Assembly: GCA_033297205.1 (NCBI GenBank)
Contig: MU859070.1
Location: 124,001-188,000, forward strand
DNA: 64,000 bases
Reading direction: 5' to 3'
Source: Pseudoneurospora amorphoporcata
Taxonomy: Eukaryota; Ascomycota; Sordariomycetes; Sordariales; Sordariaceae
Positions 1 to 11,599 of this stretch are shown in pieces (position 1 is the stretch's first letter; each line of letters starts with the position of its first letter). Under the pieces are notes generated by a model that was not told the DNA's origin, ran no database searches, and saw nothing but the letters and a program-made list of their open reading frames with translations. A program made the position numbers and the translations under genes.

Positions 1-724
1 CCATGTTGGTCCACCATGGTTGGCCAGCTCATATCAATGCCCCTGATGGTGATTTGAGTTGCCATTGAGCTTCTGCCCAAAGCTGCAGGGGTAGCTTCCA
101 CTTGTCACCACTGCGCAACCCTGTCAGCGGTGATAATGAGGGGCAAATGTGCACAGCTTGTGAGCTTGCAAACGCCCATTCTCTCAAACTTGCGAGAAAC
201 TCTCTCGGGAAGTTTGGCCTGTCTTCTCTGACTTTATCATCATGGGCTATAGTCCCGACATCATATTTGAACTTGACATCAGGGACCAGCTTAACTTTAA
301 GGGGGTGGAGGGGGAGAAGAAACCCACGAACTGCCCAACCGCTACTGCACTCGGGTTGTGGATCGCAAAGTCCCTCCTCCCGTCCAGCTAGGATCCTATT
401 TCGACGAGGTCATGGGCGGATTTCCGAGCTGGTTTCCACTTCATCATACCCTGAAATGCAATCTAGCTTCAGCTTGACAGCTTCCACTTTGCTTGGCAGC
501 ACGTTCTAGCTGTGAGCCCGATGATGCCGACTGCTCCTCCACATGTTTGTACACAATTAGTTGATTCCTACCCAGCTCGTTTAAATATATAAGGCACAGG
601 CCGTTGCCGTGTTCCTGAATATCAACCTTATTTGTTCTCTTCTTCCGACTTTCGAGCTTCAGTGGACGTCGACAACCACAGTATATAACCCAGAGCTATC
701 AAGATTTCTGTCATCTCGCCCATC
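1..724. promoter_or_regulatory. Upstream region and leader of the hexokinase gene
   Basis: I see no convincing gene here; a 135-codon open frame at 102-509 starts with TTG and has no recognisable domain. An A/T-rich TATA-like element (AAATATATAAGG) lies at about 583-594, roughly 130 bases before the hexokinase start at 725. It is followed by a pyrimidine-rich stretch, and no ATG lies between it and the start codon, which supports 725 as the first start of this transcript. Promoter function is inferred. Confidence 0.5.
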
Positions 725-3700
725 ATGGTTGGACTTGGAGCTAAGCCTCCCTTTCCCAGAAAGGGTACCGGTACGTACAGAGATTTGTTTTTCGGCCTCA
801 TCATCAATTACATCTCTCCGGTCAGTTGATCAAGCCGTCCGATATAACTATGCACCTACTCCACCTCCCGGTACATGTTCTTTTCACTTCGTTGAGCCAA
901 ATCATCGAATGCCGGGCGGCGTGAGAAGTCGGGTTTCGGACGGCAGGACATGCACAAGTTGTTGCGTCTTCACATTACACCGACTCTCGGTTTTCACGGC
1001 TCGAGTGAGAGACCAAGTGGCGTGGGTGCCCTCTGCTGAAGCTGTGGTGCTACCTACTACTTTGTGCCGACAGGTTCTTTTGAGATTTCATCCGTCGAGA
1101 CACCTCCGTGACCTAACCGCGGAGTTTCCCGTCACTTTTCATCCCGCTACCAGGTCCATTCCCCCCTGGCATCTTCCATTCGCGTGGAGGTATCATCCCG
1201 CATGGTGCCTTCCCCGACACCAACCTACCAAGATATACACCATTGTGTTTGCCGGTAGTATTAGGTTGCTTGGCTTTGCCAGCATACTACTTACCCGCCT
1301 TAAGCAGAAGCGGAAATGGTGGGCAACCCTTTCCCTCGGACATGGAGGGGTAGCTTCCTTCGTTTCTGCTGACCGCTCTGGATGGGTCAGCTTAACCCTT
1401 CTTTCCTTCACAACTTGGCGTGCGTACCGTGCCTCGAGCCTGTCAGCTTGTGGCCGCCGCACCATGGGTGAGGTACTACCAACCAGCCAGCAGTGAATTT
1501 CAAGTGGGAAAGAGCGGATGAAACTGAGGTTGAGGAAGCGGTTGATATCTAAATCCTTGGATGAAAACCCGAAGGTCCCGTCTTCCTGATGATCAGCTCC
1601 CGACCTCCGACCTATTCAAGCTATTGCCTGCACCACCGGCAACCCAACACCCAGAGTGACATCACCGACTTCACCTAAGAGACCCTAAGCCACTTCAACT
1701 GCTTTCCAACACCCTGCTACTATACCATCATTCGTTGCCTTTCCCTCTACTACAGGGGTAACAACATCGGACGCCCCAATTTCCCTGCGTTTGCCGGCTT
1801 GTGAACGGAAGTGTTCGGTTTCTTGCCGCCATTTCGTCCCCTTCAGGCAACTTTCCTGCAGGGCTTTCTATGCAGCTATGGCGCCTGCCGGGAGTTCGTC
1901 GCCAAGAAGCCTAGTCCATCATGAGCATCCCCCTCCTCTCAGCAGACTTCGCTCTTATCACCACCACGCCCACTGCCACAGTCGGAACCATTCCAACGCA
2001 GAGGGCAAGTTTACCACGATAGCTCCCAATCTTACAACTAACCATGGCGTCAGGAACCCTCGATAACCTTCCCAAGGATCTCCGCAAGGAGATTGAGCAC
2101 CTCGAACGCCTCTTTACTGTCGATGGCGCAAAGCTTAAGGAAGTCACCAACCACTTCGTCAATGAGCTCGAGAAAGGTAAGCACTTGACGACTTGCAAAG
2201 ATATTACACGTCCGGGGCTAGACGATATGCTGACTGCTTCTTATGTGTTCAGGTCTCAGCGTCCAGGGAGGAAGCATCGTGCGTTTCACCACCGACCTAC
2301 CGACAAACCCATAGGATCGAGTCTCGCTGACAATGAATCATATAGCCCATGAACCCTACCTGGGTCATGTCCTTCCCTGACGGCAACGAAACCGGTACCT
2401 ATCTGGCTTTGGACATGGGAGGTACAAACCTGCGTGTCTGCCAAGTCATTTTGACCCAGACGAAGTCCGAATTCGACATCATCCAGTCCAAGTACCGCAT
2501 GCCCGAGGAGCTCAAGACGGGCGACGCCGATGAGCTATGGGAGTACATTGCGGACTGCCTCATGCAATTCATTGAGACGCATCACGGAGACCCAACCAAG
2601 CTCGAAAAGCTTCCCCTAGGCTTCACTTTCTCCTATCCTGCGACACAGAACTATATCGACGAGGGCATTCTGCAGCGCTGGACCAAGGGTTTCGATATTG
2701 CTGGCGTAGAGGGCCATAACGTAGTCCCCATGTTTGAGGCTGCCCTCCGACGTCGGGTAGGTTGCGCTCTTTAGCTGTCTTTGATCAGCTGCTAATATTT
2801 TCTACCTCTAGGGAGTGCCTATCAAACTGACGGCGTTGATCAACGACACTACGGGCACCCTAATTGCCTCGGCATACACTGATCCTAAGATGAGAATTGG
2901 ATGCATTTTCGGCACAGGGTGCAATGCTGCGTACATGGAGAATTGCGGCTCAATTCCTAAGCTCGCTCACATGAACCTTCCACCGGACATGCCAATGGCC
3001 ATCAACTGCGAGTGGGGAGCTTTTGACAACGAGCACAAGGTTTTGCCCCGTACTCCTTACGACGTCATTATCGACAAGGATTCGCCGCGCCCCGGTCAGC
3101 AGTCGTTCGAGAAGATGGTCGCCGGGTTGTATCTGGGTGAAATCTTCCGCCTCGTTTTGGTCGACCTTCATGACAACCAGGAGATCAAGATCTTCCCTGG
3201 TCAGGATATTGCCAAGCTTCGGAAGGCTTACAGCCTCGACTCGTCCTTCCTTTCCCTCATCGAAGAGTGAGTATGTCCTTGGAACACTGTTGGATTTGGT
3301 CACTAACTAACACCTGCAGGGATCCGTTTGAGAACCTTTCCGAAACCTTCGAACTCTTCCAGACCAAGCTGGGTCTTACTCCTACCGGCCCCGAACTGGA
3401 GCTGATTCGTCGCACCGCCGAGCTAATCGGCACCCGTGCCGCTCGCCTCTCCGCTTGCGGTGTTGCTGCCATCAGCAAGAAGAAGGGATATAAGGAGTGC
3501 CACGTTGGTGCTGACGGATCCGTTTTCAACAAGTATCCCAACTTCAAGGCTCGCGGTGCACAGGCACTTCGTGAAATTCTCGACTGGCCTGAGAAGGCGG
3601 ACCCCAAGGAGGACGATCCGATCGAGATTCTGGCTGCTGAGGACGGAAGTGGTGTTGGTGCTGCCCTGATCGCTGCCCTAACGATGGAACGGATCAAGCA

Positions 3701-3764
3701 AGGAAACATGCACGGTATCCTGCACCCAGAAAACTTCAAGACCGCTGAGCCTCGGCCTGCGTAA
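725..3764 (+). CDS. hxk: Hexokinase (six coding exons, long first intron)
   Basis: ATP-dependent hexose phosphorylation, the entry step of glycolysis, in the cytosol. Exons: 725-770, 2054-2176, 2253-2278, 2346-2756, 2812-3266 and 3320-3764, giving 501 residues, the usual size for fungal hexokinase. Visible motifs: phosphate-binding LDMGGTNLR (about 87-95), the sugar-binding LGFTFSYPA (about 156-164) and catalytic Asp in INDTTGT (about 214). The first exon encodes MVGLGAKPPFPRKGT, which lines up with the conserved N-terminus of yeast Hxk2 and Aspergillus hexokinases; this is why 725 is chosen as the main start. Intron 1 is 1,283 bases (GTACGT donor, CTAAC branch at 2037-2041, AG at 2052-2053). 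A second in-frame ATG at 2044 would give a 489-residue form starting MASGTLDN. The gene ends convergently with the aminotransferase gene to its right. Confidence 0.95.
771..2053 (+). other. Long first intron of hexokinase
   Basis: This 1,283-base intron separates a 46-base coding exon from the rest of the gene, far longer than the other introns of this locus (53-76 bases). It has no recognisable gene. An 888-base open frame (609-1496) overlaps its first half in a different phase and looks accidental. The 3' end has a branch site at 2037-2041 and an alternative start codon at 2044. The pyrimidine-rich sequence at about 1680-1760 could be the leader of a second, internal promoter; that is inference. 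Confidence 0.7.
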
Positions 3765-4143
3765 ACTGGAGACGAAGAGAGAAACTCAATAATTTGCTTT
3801 TTTGCTCTTGGAAAGCTCTGTGGATAGCCAGCTCGGATGGCGTTTACCAGTGCCGGTACCTCTTTGATCTTTCAGACCTCTACCTTGGGCCCAAGAGATA
3901 GAAGATCTTATATCTTTAATACAGTTGATTCTGCAAATATGATCCCAACTTACATCGAGATATTGACGGCGTGCTCATGGTGAAGTCTCTGTTTGCTGGT
4001 AGCAGTGTTCGGTTGTCCGGATTGTGGCAATCACATGAAGTTATGTTGCCCTGGCAGCTTGTTTTGGTGCGTCTTCACATTAACTTCCTGCTTGACTGAC
4101 TTTTATGACCATCCGTGCCTGCTAGCCTGTATGTTACCCGTTT
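3765..4143. other. Convergent 3' region, hexokinase and aminotransferase
   Basis: This 379-base stretch between two converging genes should hold both 3' untranslated ends. It contains an A/T-rich segment around 3,900-3,930 that could serve polyadenylation. I see no gene in it. Confidence 0.5.
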
Positions 4144-5497
4144 TCATAGCAAGTGTTGCTCAACGTATTGACCTAACAGTTCCAGACCACTTTTCAACAC
4201 CTCAGTCTCACAAGCATAGCCTATCCTTACGTACCCTTTAAAGTCCTTCCCCAGGCCAAAGCAGGGACTACCAGGCATAAACAAAACATTCGTCTTCTCC
4301 AAAACATCCAACACAAAAGCAGCATCATCAACCGGCTCCCCTCCCTCCCTTAGTTTCCGAAATTGCACCAAAGCAGTCGTCCCCGCCGTCGGCCTAACCC
4401 ACGAGCAAACCTTGCCATATTTGCCCTCAACAAACTCAGTAAGCAACGTCAAATTCGTCCTCGCCAAACCCAGATTCCTCTCCAACAACGCCGGTAATAC
4501 CGTAGGGCCAAGCGCGTAGCTGGCTACCTGGTCGTCTAGCTGCGATACGCTGATGGCGGTGTAATCGCGGGCAGAAGCGATGGCGCGGAGGAGGGAGGGA
4601 GAGCGGGAGGCGATCCAGCCGAGCCGGAGGCCGGCGAGGGCGAGGGATTTGGAGGTTGAGCCTGTTGAGAGAGTTGTGCAGGTCTTGTGTGTTCCGGAAG
4701 GGGATAGGGAGAGGATGGAAGGGGGTGATGGGGAGGACTGATTGGGGAGGGAGTGGAAGAGGGGAGAGTAGACTTCGTCCGAGAGGATGGTGATGTTACG
4801 GGAGGAGCAAAAGCCGAGGATAGACTGGAGAGTTGACGTGGGGATGGTGGCGCCTGTTGGGTTGTTGGGGTTGTTAAGGACGAGGAGCTTTGGTTTTGGG
4901 TTTGTTAGTTTAGGTTGTTTTCAACATGGTTCTGGTTAGGGAGGCAGAAGCGGAAGGAACCGAATCCAGGTATAGATAGACTTAACAGACCTTGGTATTA
5001 TCCTTCACCAACCCCTCCAACACCTCAACATCAGGAACATATCCCTTCTCAGCCTTCAACTTCCACAGCGAAACCTCAGCACCCAAGCTCTCCGGAACCG
5101 AATATAATTGTTGGTAAGTAGGATACACAGAAATGACATGATCCCCCGGTCCGACCAGCGTATAAAAGACCAAAAAATTGGCGGCTATCGCACCCTGGGT
5201 GATGATGACATTTTCGGCGGTTAGCGGTTCCAAGTCCCCGTCTGGAGAGTAAAGGTTCAGGTCCCGGTTGAGCAGCGAGGCCACCCGCGAACGAAGAGTC
5301 GAGGAGCCGAGGATGTCGCCGTATGTCAGCTTCTTGGAGAGCTGGAGGGGGCTAGGTAAAGACTTGTCGGTGTTGAGGGAGATGAGATCGTTGACGGAAA
5401 TGGACGCGCAACAGGTTTCGGCTATGTTGATCACACCGGGAGTGGTTTCGTAGCGGTCCATCCATTGTTCGACTTCGAAGGGGGTGATTTTGACCAT
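4144..5497 (-). CDS. PLP-dependent aminotransferase, class I/II
   Basis: A fold-type I pyridoxal-phosphate enzyme, probably cytosolic. Exon 1 is 5497-4991 and exon 2 is 4887-4144, joined through a 103-base intron with donor GTCTGT, branch ACTAAC and acceptor AAAG; the protein has 416 residues. Family signatures are the NNPNNPTG segment (about 174-181), the DEVY motif whose Asp contacts the pyridine nitrogen (about 206), and STSKS with the Schiff-base lysine at about 249. The N-terminus begins MVKITPFEVEQW. The overall look recalls fungal relatives of aminocyclopropane-carboxylate-synthase-like and capreomycidine-synthase-like aminotransferases, but I cannot name the substrate. It is divergently placed from the ABC transporter gene, 1.2 kb away. 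Confidence 0.88.
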
Positions 5498-6695
5498 TTT
5501 GAATTGGGCGGAGTGACTGTCAGTGGGCAGGTAAGATGGATCGAGGTGGAATTCGTCCCGTTGTTTATGAGTTTTTGTGTTCTTGCTGAGACAGAGATCA
5601 CGGTTTATATACAGACTGAGTTATGGAGTCTATTTTGAGTCTTTGACATGAAGGGCGCGCCGTCTTTGGCTAGCTCGATGTGTCAAGAACCACGAAGCTC
5701 CACAGACCTGATAGCATCGAGATCCTCGGTTGTCGATGAAGCAATCTCTGTCTGAGGCAACCTTCTTCAAACATAAAATGACCCAGATAGTATCGTGAGA
5801 TTGCCCTTGGTGTTTTGACTCAACATTCCCAACGCTTTGGCACTCAGGTACCGTCGTCCGCATCCTGGACGATTGGGAGTCCCCGCATGATAACTTGGCC
5901 GAGCGCCATGTGCAAGTCATCAGGTTGTAACCAATGATAGTGGGAGGGGAAGATGGCCGGGATCTCAGCAAAGCTGGGGAAGATGTGAATCCACACTGTA
6001 AGCCCATGTCCAGTCTCACCAATAGAACTTGCAGAAACCGTCGCGTTGTCTCCAGCTGGGAGGCCAAGGAAAGTCACAGCTCCACTCTCTGGATGGCCTT
6101 CGTCATTGCTGCAATCCACGCACACGGGCCGCGCAACTTGGCTCACCTCAGGTTGGCTGGATGCATCAAGTCACGGCTCGGTGTTCCAGGTCACGCAGAG
6201 TACCTTTCCGGCCACTGTCGAACTTGGCTCTTCTGTTTGCTCCGGTCCAGTTAGAACTCCGGTTTCCAGATATTAAACAACTCTTTCGGGCCAACAAGAA
6301 GTGCAGTTGTTCGACATCGCGTTATCAACATTAGCCGTACAGGCCTCAACGTTCGAAGGATCATCAGGTGCTCGATCCGTGGGGGTTGGATCAGGTCACC
6401 TGAGTCTGTTCGGAGACTCAGGTTGGCTCCGTTGGGATCATAGCCAGGCACATTTTAGCCTGGGCGCGCCACCACCGATAGGTACTTGCACGCCGATCCG
6501 ACAGCTCACTTGGTCACCACCTATCATCTACACTCAAAGCACGCACGTCCACCGCGCCTGGTTGGAGTGTTTCTTTTTCAACAACCCGACACCGACTTCC
6601 TCCCGAATCCAGTCGAATAACGACAACGACTTTACCCTCTTATGCGAAGCCATCAACAGTGCCTTCACTCGAGGCCTGGGCTATATCCTACGGCC
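5498..6695. other. Divergent intergenic region, aminotransferase and ABC transporter
   Basis: About 1.2 kb between two divergent starts. Several open frames of 60-145 codons on the minus strand (5630-6451) and plus strand (5934-6810) overlap one another, mostly lack good start contexts and show no domain I recognise, so I treat them as chance. The region should carry both promoters. I see nothing else definite. Confidence 0.4.
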
Positions 6696-9600
6696 ATGGC
6701 GTTCGGGACACCCCGCGCGCTCGCGCTCGCTGCGCTGTCGCTATCATGCGTTGCGTCAGCGTACCAGAACTACACATCCATCGATATGTTGCGAGCGCAA
6801 ATGGAACTGATGGCTGATCGACCCAAAGACTGTCCTCCATGGTACGCTCGATGTTTCCACCCCTCTAGATGTTTGGCCTGGTGATGCTGACGATACTCTC
6901 CGGTTAGCTTCAACTGCAACCTCCCCATGTACTCTTGTGGTCAATTCGCATCATGTAGCGAGTACAGTGGCAAGTGTATCTGTCCTGATGGCTTTGGCGG
7001 CGACAACTGCTTGGAACCACGTACGTGAACCCCAATGACCACGGTTGTGATCTTCTGACGATGTGATGCTAAACCTCGTTATGGCTTGTCACAGTTTGCG
7101 GCTCACTTTCTCGAGGCCCCGATCGACCGGTCCGTAAGGGCAAGTCTTGTGAATGTGACGATGGGTGGACAGGCATCAATTGCAATGTCTGCACGAACGA
7201 TAACGTCTGCAACGCCTTTACCGAAACTGGAGATGGTGGCGTCTGCTATACCGGCGGCGAGGTCGTCAAGCAAAACTACCAGATCTGTGATGTTACAAAC
7301 AAGGCTATTCGGAACCTTCTTGGAACCAAAGTCCCTCAGGTTACGTTTACCTGTAAGAAGGAAACTGGCGAGTGTGACTTCCAGTGTAAGTTCCTCCTCT
7401 TATCCTTGGGTTTAAACCTGGGCGCTAACTAATATGCCTTTAGTCTGGGTCGAGGAACGCGAGTCGTTCATGTGCCACTTGAGAGAATGCGAATCGACTG
7501 CCAACTTTGACTACGACAAGGGAAAGAACACAACCTCATACAAATGCGAAAAGATTCAATGCGAGTGTATTCCGGATCGAATGCTATGCGGCGAACATGG
7601 CTCCGTCGACATTGGCGACTTCTTGTCTGAGCAGATCAAGGGCCCGGCGAGCTTCGAATGCACCCAGAACACCGGTGAAGCAAAGAACTGTGCCTTCAAG
7701 GAGCCCGAGATGAACAATCTCATCAACGACGTATTCGGCGACCAGAGTATCCTTCTGACTTGCGGCGCTGGCGAGTGTCTCTACCGCACCGAAGTACCTG
7801 GATACACGCCTACAGTCCCCAAGATCAACACGCCACTCATCGCGGGTGTCATCGCCGCCTGCGGGCTTTTCCTCGTTGCCGTCATTCTGGGAACCTGGTA
7901 CCTTTCCCGAAGAAAGTTCAAGTATGGCCCGATTCACCTTGACGACTCAGACGACGAGGCTATCAAGCTCATGACCGACCACAAGCCCGCTGCCCTCTAT
8001 TTCGAGAACGTTGTCTACAACCTCAACGGAAAGGAGATTCTGTCTGGGATTCAAGGCATGGCCCATCCGGGTGAAGTCACTGCCATCATGGGAGCGTCCG
8101 GAGCCGGAAAGACTACGTTCTTGGACATCCTTGCCCGAAAGAACAAGCGCGGTCAAGTGTCAGGAGACTTTTACATCAACGGCGAAAAGGTTAGCGATGC
8201 GGAGTACAAGAACGCAGTCGGCTTTGTCGATCAGGAGGACACCATGTTGCCGACGTTGACGGTGCACGAAACCATTCTCAATAGTGCCCTTCTTCGCTTG
8301 CCAAAAGACATGACACGAGCCGCCAAGGAACAAAGAGTGATCGAGGTCGAGAAGCAGTTGGGTATCCACCACATCCGAGACTCCCTAATCGGTTCCGAAG
8401 AAGGGAAAGGACGTGGCATCTCCGGAGGTGAAAAGCGCCGAGTTGGCATCGCTTGCGAGCTGGTCACCAGTCCTTCGATCCTGTTCCTCGACGAGCCCAC
8501 CAGTGGCCTTGACGCTTACAATGCTTACAACGTTGTGGAATGTCTCGTTACTTTGGCCAAGACATACAAGAGAACCGTCATCTTCACCATCCATCAACCG
8601 AGATCCAACATCGTCGCGCTGTTCGACCGGCTCATTCTGTTGGCACAAGGCAAGACTGTATATTCTGGGCCTCTACACCAAGCCCAGGAGTATTTCGATC
8701 AGATTGGCTACACCTGCCCTCCTGGCTTTAACATTGCCGATTACCTGGTTGATCTGACCATGCACGCCGGATCGACTACTTCTTACGACGATGGTACGCT
8801 GTCAGTCGATGGGGTTAGCGTGGGACCCAGCAGTACTAGAGCTGTGAAGTCGATTGCCAGTGTGTCTGGACGCAGTATCGGTGATGACAGCTTGATTGAG
8901 TCCTCCACTTCGCGCCCTAGGAACAATCGTCGTGACTCGGTCAGACGTAAACAGGAGAGGGAGCTCTATACCAGGCGCAAGCAAGCCGTTGATACTGCTG
9001 CCTCCTCGGATGCTGGAGACGAGATTGGGGGTTACAAACTGCAAAAGCAGCCACCGGTTACTCCTCTGCAGAACATGAACGATGATCTCCACGATCTTCC
9101 TCCTCCCGCTGCTACTGGAACTGATCTTGACGTTCTTATCGAATCATACATTCACTCCGACATCGCTGCCGGCACCCATGATGAAATCCACCAGGCAATC
9201 GCAGCTGCGGAGCAGAGCAACGGTCAGAATGGCAACGGATATGTTGCAGATGGCAACATCTACACCGGTACAATGGGTAAGGGTTATGCTCGCGTGGGCT
9301 TGTTCCGACAGTTCGTCATTCTGTCTCAGCGCACTTGGAAGAACCTTTACCGGAACCCAATGTTGATGTTGACCCACTACGCCATCGCAATCCTCCTGGC
9401 TGTCTTTGCCGGCTACCTGTTTTACGGCTTGACCTTGGACATCGCGGGTTTCCAGAACAGGCTTGGTCTTTTCTTCTTCGTCCTCGCTTTATTCGGTTTC
9501 AGCACTCTCACAAGCTTGGGTGTTTTCTCCCAGGAGAGGTTACTCTTTGTACGCGAGAGGGCGAATGGCTACTATTCACCTGTTACCTATTTCGCCGCCA

Positions 9601-10130
9601 AGGTCTTGTTCGACATTGTCCCACTGAGAATCATCCCACCCATCCTACTTGGGGCGATCATCTACCCGATGACTGGTCTCGTTGCCGACTACCAGCGGTT
9701 CTTCGTCTTTGTCCTCGTTTTGGTCCTCTTCAACCTGGCCGCTGCCGCTATTTGCCTGTTCGTTGGCATCGTTTGCAAGGATGGAGGTGTAGCCAACCTG
9801 ATTGGCAGCTTGGTTATGCTCTTCAGTCTGCTGTTTGCCGGTCTTTTGCTCAACCACAACGCCATTCCAGCTGCGGCGCTTTGGCTTCAGTGGCTCTCCA
9901 TCTTCCACTACGGCTTCGAGGCCCTAATCGTCAACGAGGTTACTCAGCTCACCCTTGTTGACCACAAGTACGGTCTCGATATCACCGTTCCTGGTGCTAC
10001 AATCTTGACCACTTTTGGTTTTGACAACTCGGCTATGTGGAGGGATATCATGAACCTGGGCCTCTTCGGCATGACCTTCATCATCCTTGCTTATGGTGCC
10101 ATGCACATTCTCCTTGTTGAGAAGAGGTAA
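6696..10130 (+). CDS. ADP1: ABCG-type transporter with EGF-like ectodomain (Adp1-like)
   Basis: Exons 6696-6841, 6908-7020, 7095-7385 and 7444-10130 give 1,078 residues, close to yeast Adp1 (about 1,050). A signal peptide (1-22, ending VASA) leads into a cysteine-rich extracytoplasmic part of about 290 residues with EGF-like spacing (CICPDGFGGDNC; CECDDGWTGINC). A single membrane segment follows (about 315-337), then one nucleotide-binding domain with Walker A GASGAGKTT (about 400-408), signature SGGEKRRVG (about 510-518), Walker B ILFLDE (about 529-534) and TIHQPRS, a charged linker, and the ABC2-type membrane domain with about six segments. NBD-before-TMD order marks the ABCG/White family. 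The yeast homologue's substrate is not well established, so no substrate is proposed. The start at 6696 is chosen because it gives the signal peptide. Confidence 0.93.
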
Positions 10131-10645
10131 CGAGGCGATAGTAGGTCAGGCTTAGACCACAGTTGCTGGTTAATATGAGCTGGGGAATGTAGCAACTGTT
10201 ATTAGACCGGCGTGTATGACGCGTTGATTCTGATAGATAGATGTCATATTTGTACCCATTTTTCTTTGTTTGTACAGCGTTTTTTGATGGTGGACATGAT
10301 GGAATGGTTTCTTGGATTAATGGTTGACACTGGCGTATTGGGTTATGGGCATCATCATACTATTTAGGCAACAAATAAAGCGTGTCCTGAGAACCAGCGG
10401 CGCAGAGAAATAGGGTATCGGAATAAAGTACAGTTCTGTGAAAGTTCAATATGAGTGTTGTGATGGCTGGTGTCCTTGGCCGATCTGATTCTATTTGTAC
10501 ACAACGCCCACTTAATGTACAAGGTTGCTGGGTTCGCCAACCGTGTAAAATCCTCACGATAAAGCAGCAAACCTTTGACTATTTGTACAACCTGATAGGG
10601 GTAGAGACGGACGTATGAGATGAAGTTGCGTTTCTTGCAGCCCAA
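10131..10645. other. Convergent 3' region, ABC transporter and PET123-like gene
   Basis: A 515-base stretch between two converging genes. It contains A/T-rich sequence and AATAAA-like words near 10,370-10,380, consistent with 3' ends. I see no gene. Confidence 0.45.
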
Positions 10646-11599
10646 CTACAACTTGCCGCCAGTCAACTCCTCGGCCACGTTCTTCTGCCTGACTGTCGTC
10701 TTCACAGCGGCTGAGGTGGTAGCGGTGACTCTGTCGTTGAAACCGGTGAACTCGTTTCGCAACTCTCTCATGCTGATGGGATTCTTCTGCGAATCCCAAA
10801 TGCTGCGGCCGCTTTCCCAGAGACCGGCGTTGTGAATCTTTTCGGTGAAGTGCTTGTTGACGTGCTCCTCCAGCTCCTTCTCGTCTACGATGAAGTTCTT
10901 GGAGGCCACATACAGCTGGATGAGGGCGTCCCGGCGCGCCTCGCTCTTCATTGCCTCTCTCTCCGCATGCTTAATGCGCGCTACCTCGGCCTTTTCGAAC
11001 GCCTCCGGATCCACGGGCACAAACGTGTTCTTGGCCGTGCTCTCGCGGATCGTCGCGCGCGTGAACACCTCGTCCAGACGCTCTGGCGCCTGGGCCGCCT
11101 GCTTGTTCGCCAGGTACCGCGCCTTGCTCTCCTTCGCCTGCTTCTCGTCACGCTTCACCTTACGCTTCCAGAGCCCCTTCAGGCCTTCCGCGAGCGACTT
11201 GCGCCGGGCCTCGGCCATCGTGCGGCGCAGAGAGTCCTTCTCCGACACGGGACTCTTGCCGGCCAGGACGGCGGCGGGCTTGGGCATGATGCGGTCGACA
11301 TAGCCGGGTTGGATCTTCTCCGGGACGCCCTTCTTGGGGAAGATGGAGCGGGGAACCGGCAGGTGGCCCTTGACAAAGGGGTGCCTGACCTCGGATGACT
11401 GGGGTGGCTCGGGGACCTTGATGTAGTTGGGCGAATCGGGGGGCGGGGGGGCCGAGTCTCTAGCCGGACGGGTGGTGCTGAATGATCGAGTGGCGACGGC
11501 GCGTGTTACTACGCTGGTGGCAGCAGCGCATGTTGTGGTCGAGGAAGAAAGAATGGACTGAACGCCGTTGAGCGACGGCCTGGCGAGAGACGGCGCCAT
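10646..11599 (-). CDS. pet123: Probable mitochondrial small-subunit ribosomal protein mS26 (PET123)
   Basis: An intronless frame of 317 residues. The N-terminus (MAPSLARPSL..., then ATRSFSTTRPARDS) is rich in Ser, Thr, Ala and Arg without acidic residues, as expected of a mitochondrial targeting peptide. The body is strongly basic and helical (about 110-200: PKPAAVLAG, EARRKSLAEGLKGLWKRK), followed by a conserved-looking VASKNFIVDEKELEEHV segment. This pattern matches my memory of fungal PET123, a component of the mitoribosome small subunit, but I cannot run the search that would confirm it. The open frame extends upstream to 11773, but the ATG at 11599 is preferred because it directly begins the targeting peptide. 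It shares a 683-base divergent promoter region with NOG2. Confidence 0.72.
   Translation of the reverse strand: MAPSLARPSLNGVQSILSSSTTTCAAATSVVTRAVATRSFSTTRPARDSAPPPPDSPNYIKVPEPPQSSEVRHPFVKGHLPVPRSIFPKKGVPEKIQPGYVDRIMPKPAAVLAGKSPVSEKDSLRRTMAEARRKSLAEGLKGLWKRKVKRDEKQAKESKARYLANKQAAQAPERLDEVFTRATIRESTAKNTFVPVDPEAFEKAEVARIKHAEREAMKSEARRDALIQLYVASKNFIVDEKELEEHVNKHFTEKIHNAGLWESGRSIWDSQKNPISMRELRNEFTGFNDRVTATTSAAVKTTVRQKNVAEELTGGKL

Noticed and set aside
609..1496. 295-codon open frame near the hexokinase start
   Set aside because: It has a GTG start, no domain, and overlaps the true hexokinase first exon in another phase; it lies mostly in the intron.
5630..6451. Minus-strand frames between the aminotransferase and ABC transporter genes
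   Set aside because: Three overlapping frames in different phases could not be joined into a product with any recognisable motif.
10832..11398. 188-codon frame antisense to the PET123-like gene
   Set aside because: Leu/Arg-rich shadow of the real minus-strand gene, with no independent features.
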